Shown: one piece after another, positions 61,902 to 64,000 of the stretch
How positions within the stretch are numbered: the first letter of the stretch is position 1
Layout of the letters: every line of letters begins with the position of its first letter
Source of the DNA: Streptomyces tibetensis
GTDB taxonomy: Bacteria; Actinomycetota; Actinomycetes; Streptomycetales; Streptomycetaceae
Length of the DNA: 64,000 nucleotides
Reading direction: 5' to 3'
Assembly: GCF_007655005.1 (NCBI RefSeq)
Contig: NZ_SZVW01000010.1
Coordinates: 1-64,000 of the forward strand
The notes under the pieces: model-generated
Databases searched by the model: none
The model's input: only the letters and a program-made list of their open reading frames with translations
What the model was told of the DNA's origin: nothing
Made by a program: the position numbers and the translations under genes

Positions 61902-62732
61902 GTGGAGGACGTGGCGCTGCGGGAGAGCCTGCTCACGGGGTCGGGGACGGTGCGCTGGGACCGGTGGGGCGACCCCGGCGGAGAGCCGGTCGTGCTGCTG
62001 CACGGGACGCCCTTCTCGTCGTACGTGTGGCACGAGATCGGACCCGCCCTCGCCGCCGTCGGGCACCATGTCCACGTCTGGGACATGGCGGGCTACGGCA
62101 CCTCCGGCATGCACGCCGGCCAGGACGTCTCACTGGCCGCCCAGGGCCGGATCCTCACCGAGCTGCTGGCGCACTGGGGGCTGCGGGAGCCGTCCGTGAT
62201 CGCGCACGACTTCGGCGGCTGCGTGGCCCTGCGCGCCCACCTGCTGCACGGGGCCCGCTACCGGCGGCTCGCGCTGGTCGATCCGGTGGCCCTCAAGCCC
62301 TGGGGCTCGCCCTTCTTCCGCCTGGTCGGGGAGCACAGTCAGGTTTTCGAGCAGCTCCCGGCGGCGCTGCACGAGGCCCTGGTGCGCGAGTACGTCACCT
62401 CCGCGAGCCACCCCGGCCTGCGCCCCGCCATCCTCGACGCCCTGGTCGGGCCCTGGACGGGGGAGGAGGGGCAGGCGGCCTTCTACCGGCAGATCGCGCA
62501 GGCCGACCAGCGCTACACCGACGAGATCCAGCCGCTCTATCCCTCGATCGACCTGCCCGTCACGGTGTGCTGGGGCACCGAGGACACCTGGATCCCCTTC
62601 GCCAAGGGGCGGGAACTCGCCGACCTCATCCCGGGTGCGCGGCTGGTACCCGTCCCCGACGCCGGACATCTCGTCCCGCTGGACGCGCCCGCGCGGCTGA
62701 CGAGCGAACTGCTGGCCTTCCTCACGGCCTGA
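61902..62732 (+). CDS. Alpha/beta hydrolase, haloalkane dehalogenase/epoxide hydrolase-like
   Basis: A 276-residue alpha/beta hydrolase: HGTPFSSYVWHEIGPALAAV, WDMAGYGTSGMH, the nucleophile elbow IAHDFGGCVALRAH with Asp103 where esterases have Ser, ALVDPVALKPWGSPFF, ITVCWGTEDTWIPF-type acid strand and DAGHLVPLDAPARL with the catalytic His. An Asp nucleophile marks haloalkane dehalogenases and epoxide hydrolases. GGAAGGGAG precedes GTG 61902. Confidence 0.85.
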   Translation: MEDVALRESLLTGSGTVRWDRWGDPGGEPVVLLHGTPFSSYVWHEIGPALAAVGHHVHVWDMAGYGTSGMHAGQDVSLAAQGRILTELLAHWGLREPSVIAHDFGGCVALRAHLLHGARYRRLALVDPVALKPWGSPFFRLVGEHSQVFEQLPAALHEALVREYVTSASHPGLRPAILDALVGPWTGEEGQAAFYRQIAQADQRYTDEIQPLYPSIDLPVTVCWGTEDTWIPFAKGRELADLIPGARLVPVPDAGHLVPLDAPARLTSELLAFLTA

Positions 62733-62765
62733 ATCATCAGGACCGCACAAAGTCAGACGCGGTCA

Positions 62766-62794
62766 TTGCTTCGATTGTGTGCGAGTCCTAGGGT
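62766..62794 (+). promoter_or_regulatory. Promoter of the GH2 gene
   Basis: TTGCTT (62766-62771) and TAGGGT (62789-62794) with a 17-base spacer, an excellent match to the streptomycete main-sigma-factor promoter. It implies an untranslated leader of about 140 bases before ATG 62941. Confidence 0.7.
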
Positions 62795-62940
62795 GTGCCT
62801 GCTCAGCAGTTGCTCTGTCACCGTCAGTTGTCACCTGAATCAACAGAAACACCCACCACGGGTGCGCAGTTGAGGATCGCTTCTGACGTGCCCTCAGTCC
62901 GTGCAGCACCGCACCTGTCGAACCGAGGAAGGCCACGTTC

Positions 62941-64000
62941 ATGCCGCACCCCCCGCATCCGTCCCCCACCGACCGGCCCGTCGTCAGCCGCCGTCGTCTG
63001 CTGGAGGGAGGAGCCGCCGTGCTCGGCGCGCTCGCCCTCTCGGCGTCGCCCACCGCCTCGCACGCGGCCGGCCGGCGCCCGGCGGCGGACGGCCCTCCGG
63101 AGTGGAACGACGGCCTGAGCGTGTACCGGGTGGGCACCGAGCCACCGCACACCACCCTCATGCCCTACGCGGACCTCGGACAGGCACTGAAGGGCGACCG
63201 CGAGCACTCGCCGTACCGGCTGAGCCTCGACGGAACCTGGAAGTTCGCCTACGCGGACCGCCCCGACGACCGTGACCCGGACTTCTACGGCACCGACGTC
63301 GACGACTCCGGCTGGGACACCATCCCCGTGCCCTCGGCCTGGCAGCTGCACGGCTACGACTTCCCGATCTACGTCAACATCACCTACCCCTGGTGGGGCC
63401 CCAACGGCGGCGGCGAGAACGCCCAGCCGCCCGCCGCCCCGACCCGCTACAACCCCGTCGGCCAGTACCGCCGCACGTTCACCGTGCCCCGCAACTGGTC
63501 GGGCCGGCGCACCTTCCTGCACTTCGAGGGCGTCAAGTCCGCCCACTACGTGTGGATCAACGGCAAGCTGGCGGGCTACCACGAGGACTCCTACACCTCC
63601 GCCGAGTACGACATCACCCCCCACCTCAAGCCGGGCACCAACCAGATCGCGGTCGAGGTGTACCGCTACTCCGACGCGGAGTGGCTGGAGGACCAGGACA
63701 TGATCCGGCTGAGCGGCATCTTCCGCTCGGTCCACCTGTTCTCCACGCCCGCCGTGCACGTGCGTGACTTCCGCCTGGACACCCCGCTGGGCGACGACTA
63801 CACCTCCGCCGAGCTCAAGGTCACCGCCCAGGTCCGCGACTACGGCGGCGAGGGCGCGGGCCGCTACACCGTCGAGACCCAGCTCTACGACGCGCGTGGC
63901 CATGCCGTCTGGTCCCGCCCCCTGAACCGGACCGTCGACGTCCCCGACGGCGACGAGGCCACCGCCGAGGCGTCCAGGGCCGTCCCCTCGCCCCAGCTGT
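62941..64000 (+). CDS. Secreted glycoside hydrolase family 2 beta-galactosidase (N-terminal part)
   Basis: The first 353 codons of a LacZ-like enzyme, cut by the window end. A Tat-type signal is visible (RRRLLEGGAAVLGALALSA with the twin Arg). The sugar-binding domain shows HSPYRLSLDGTWKFAYADRP, PVPSAWQLHGYDFPIYVN, TRYNPVGQYRRTFTVP, KSAHYVWINGKLAGYHEDSY and DQDMIRLSGIFRSVHLF, the typical GH2 layout; the catalytic domain lies beyond the window. GAGGAAGG precedes ATG 62941. Confidence 0.9.
   Translation, partial: MPHPPHPSPTDRPVVSRRRLLEGGAAVLGALALSASPTASHAAGRRPAADGPPEWNDGLSVYRVGTEPPHTTLMPYADLGQALKGDREHSPYRLSLDGTWKFAYADRPDDRDPDFYGTDVDDSGWDTIPVPSAWQLHGYDFPIYVNITYPWWGPNGGGENAQPPAAPTRYNPVGQYRRTFTVPRNWSGRRTFLHFEGVKSAHYVWINGKLAGYHEDSYTSAEYDITPHLKPGTNQIAVEVYRYSDAEWLEDQDMIRLSGIFRSVHLFSTPAVHVRDFRLDTPLGDDYTSAELKVTAQVRDYGGEGAGRYTVETQLYDARGHAVWSRPLNRTVDVPDGDEATAEASRAVPSPQL

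Overview
The window looks like chromosomal DNA of a Streptomyces or a close relative. It is very G+C-rich, with third codon positions almost always G or C, GTG starts and GGAGG-type ribosome sites. Other signs are a fused PcaL, sugar ABC operons without their own ATPase, a TTGCTT-17-TAGGGT promoter and the AGGGGCGCGGGG intergenic repeat. The species was not identified.

Left part (1-16.75 kb) is accessory in character. It opens with a truncated PP2C-type phosphatase and an anti-sigma-like ATPase. A zone of gene fragments follows (hemolysin III, a 6PGDH-type dehydrogenase, a frameshifted methyltransferase, an MFS carrier). Then comes a beta-glucan utilisation locus: a TetR regulator, and across a perfect 22-bp palindrome a GH3 glucosidase, a solute-binding lipoprotein, two permeases and a secreted GH30 enzyme. 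A second secreted GH30, with a ricin-type carbohydrate-binding module, is encoded convergently at 12.9-14.7 kb. A diverged copy of the same palindrome lies upstream of it, suggesting a two-promoter regulon. A broken phosphotransferase gene sits between the two GH30 genes, and an IS110-family element (15.5-16.75 kb) closes the block.

Middle part (16.75-33 kb) is ordinary actinomycete content: pcaL, an MBL-fold hydrolase, exonuclease III, a secreted SGNH hydrolase, an ABC ATPase without its usual partner genes, a secreted S15 peptidase, a secreted gamma-glutamyltransferase, a ClpC-like ATPase, and methionine aminopeptidase divergent from a small XRE regulator.

The region 33.2-42.1 kb is a pyrimidine or hydantoin catabolic cluster: nitrilase-fold amidohydrolase, class III aminotransferase and PucR regulator, then a second nitrilase, dihydropyrimidinase, an LLM-class (F420-type) oxidoreductase and an NCS1 nucleobase transporter. 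It holds the later steps of reductive uracil/thymine breakdown but no classical dihydropyrimidine dehydrogenase. The LLM enzyme is a candidate for that missing step, which is the most interesting hypothesis here.

Right part (42.1-64 kb): a minus-strand series with malic enzyme, an AEC-type malate carrier, a FUSC protein and a LysR regulator; a small cysteine-containing secreted protein; an AraC regulator and a second, cytosolic gamma-glutamyltransferase whose stop codon lies in short direct repeats; an inositol-phosphatase-family enzyme; an FAD oxidoreductase translationally coupled to a macro-domain protein; a class II amidotransferase; a K+ channel coupled to a DUF2252 protein; a PAS-PAS-GAF-PP2C phosphatase; a dehalogenase/epoxide-hydrolase-like enzyme; and the start of a secreted GH2 beta-galactosidase. 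No tRNA, rRNA or CRISPR array was seen.
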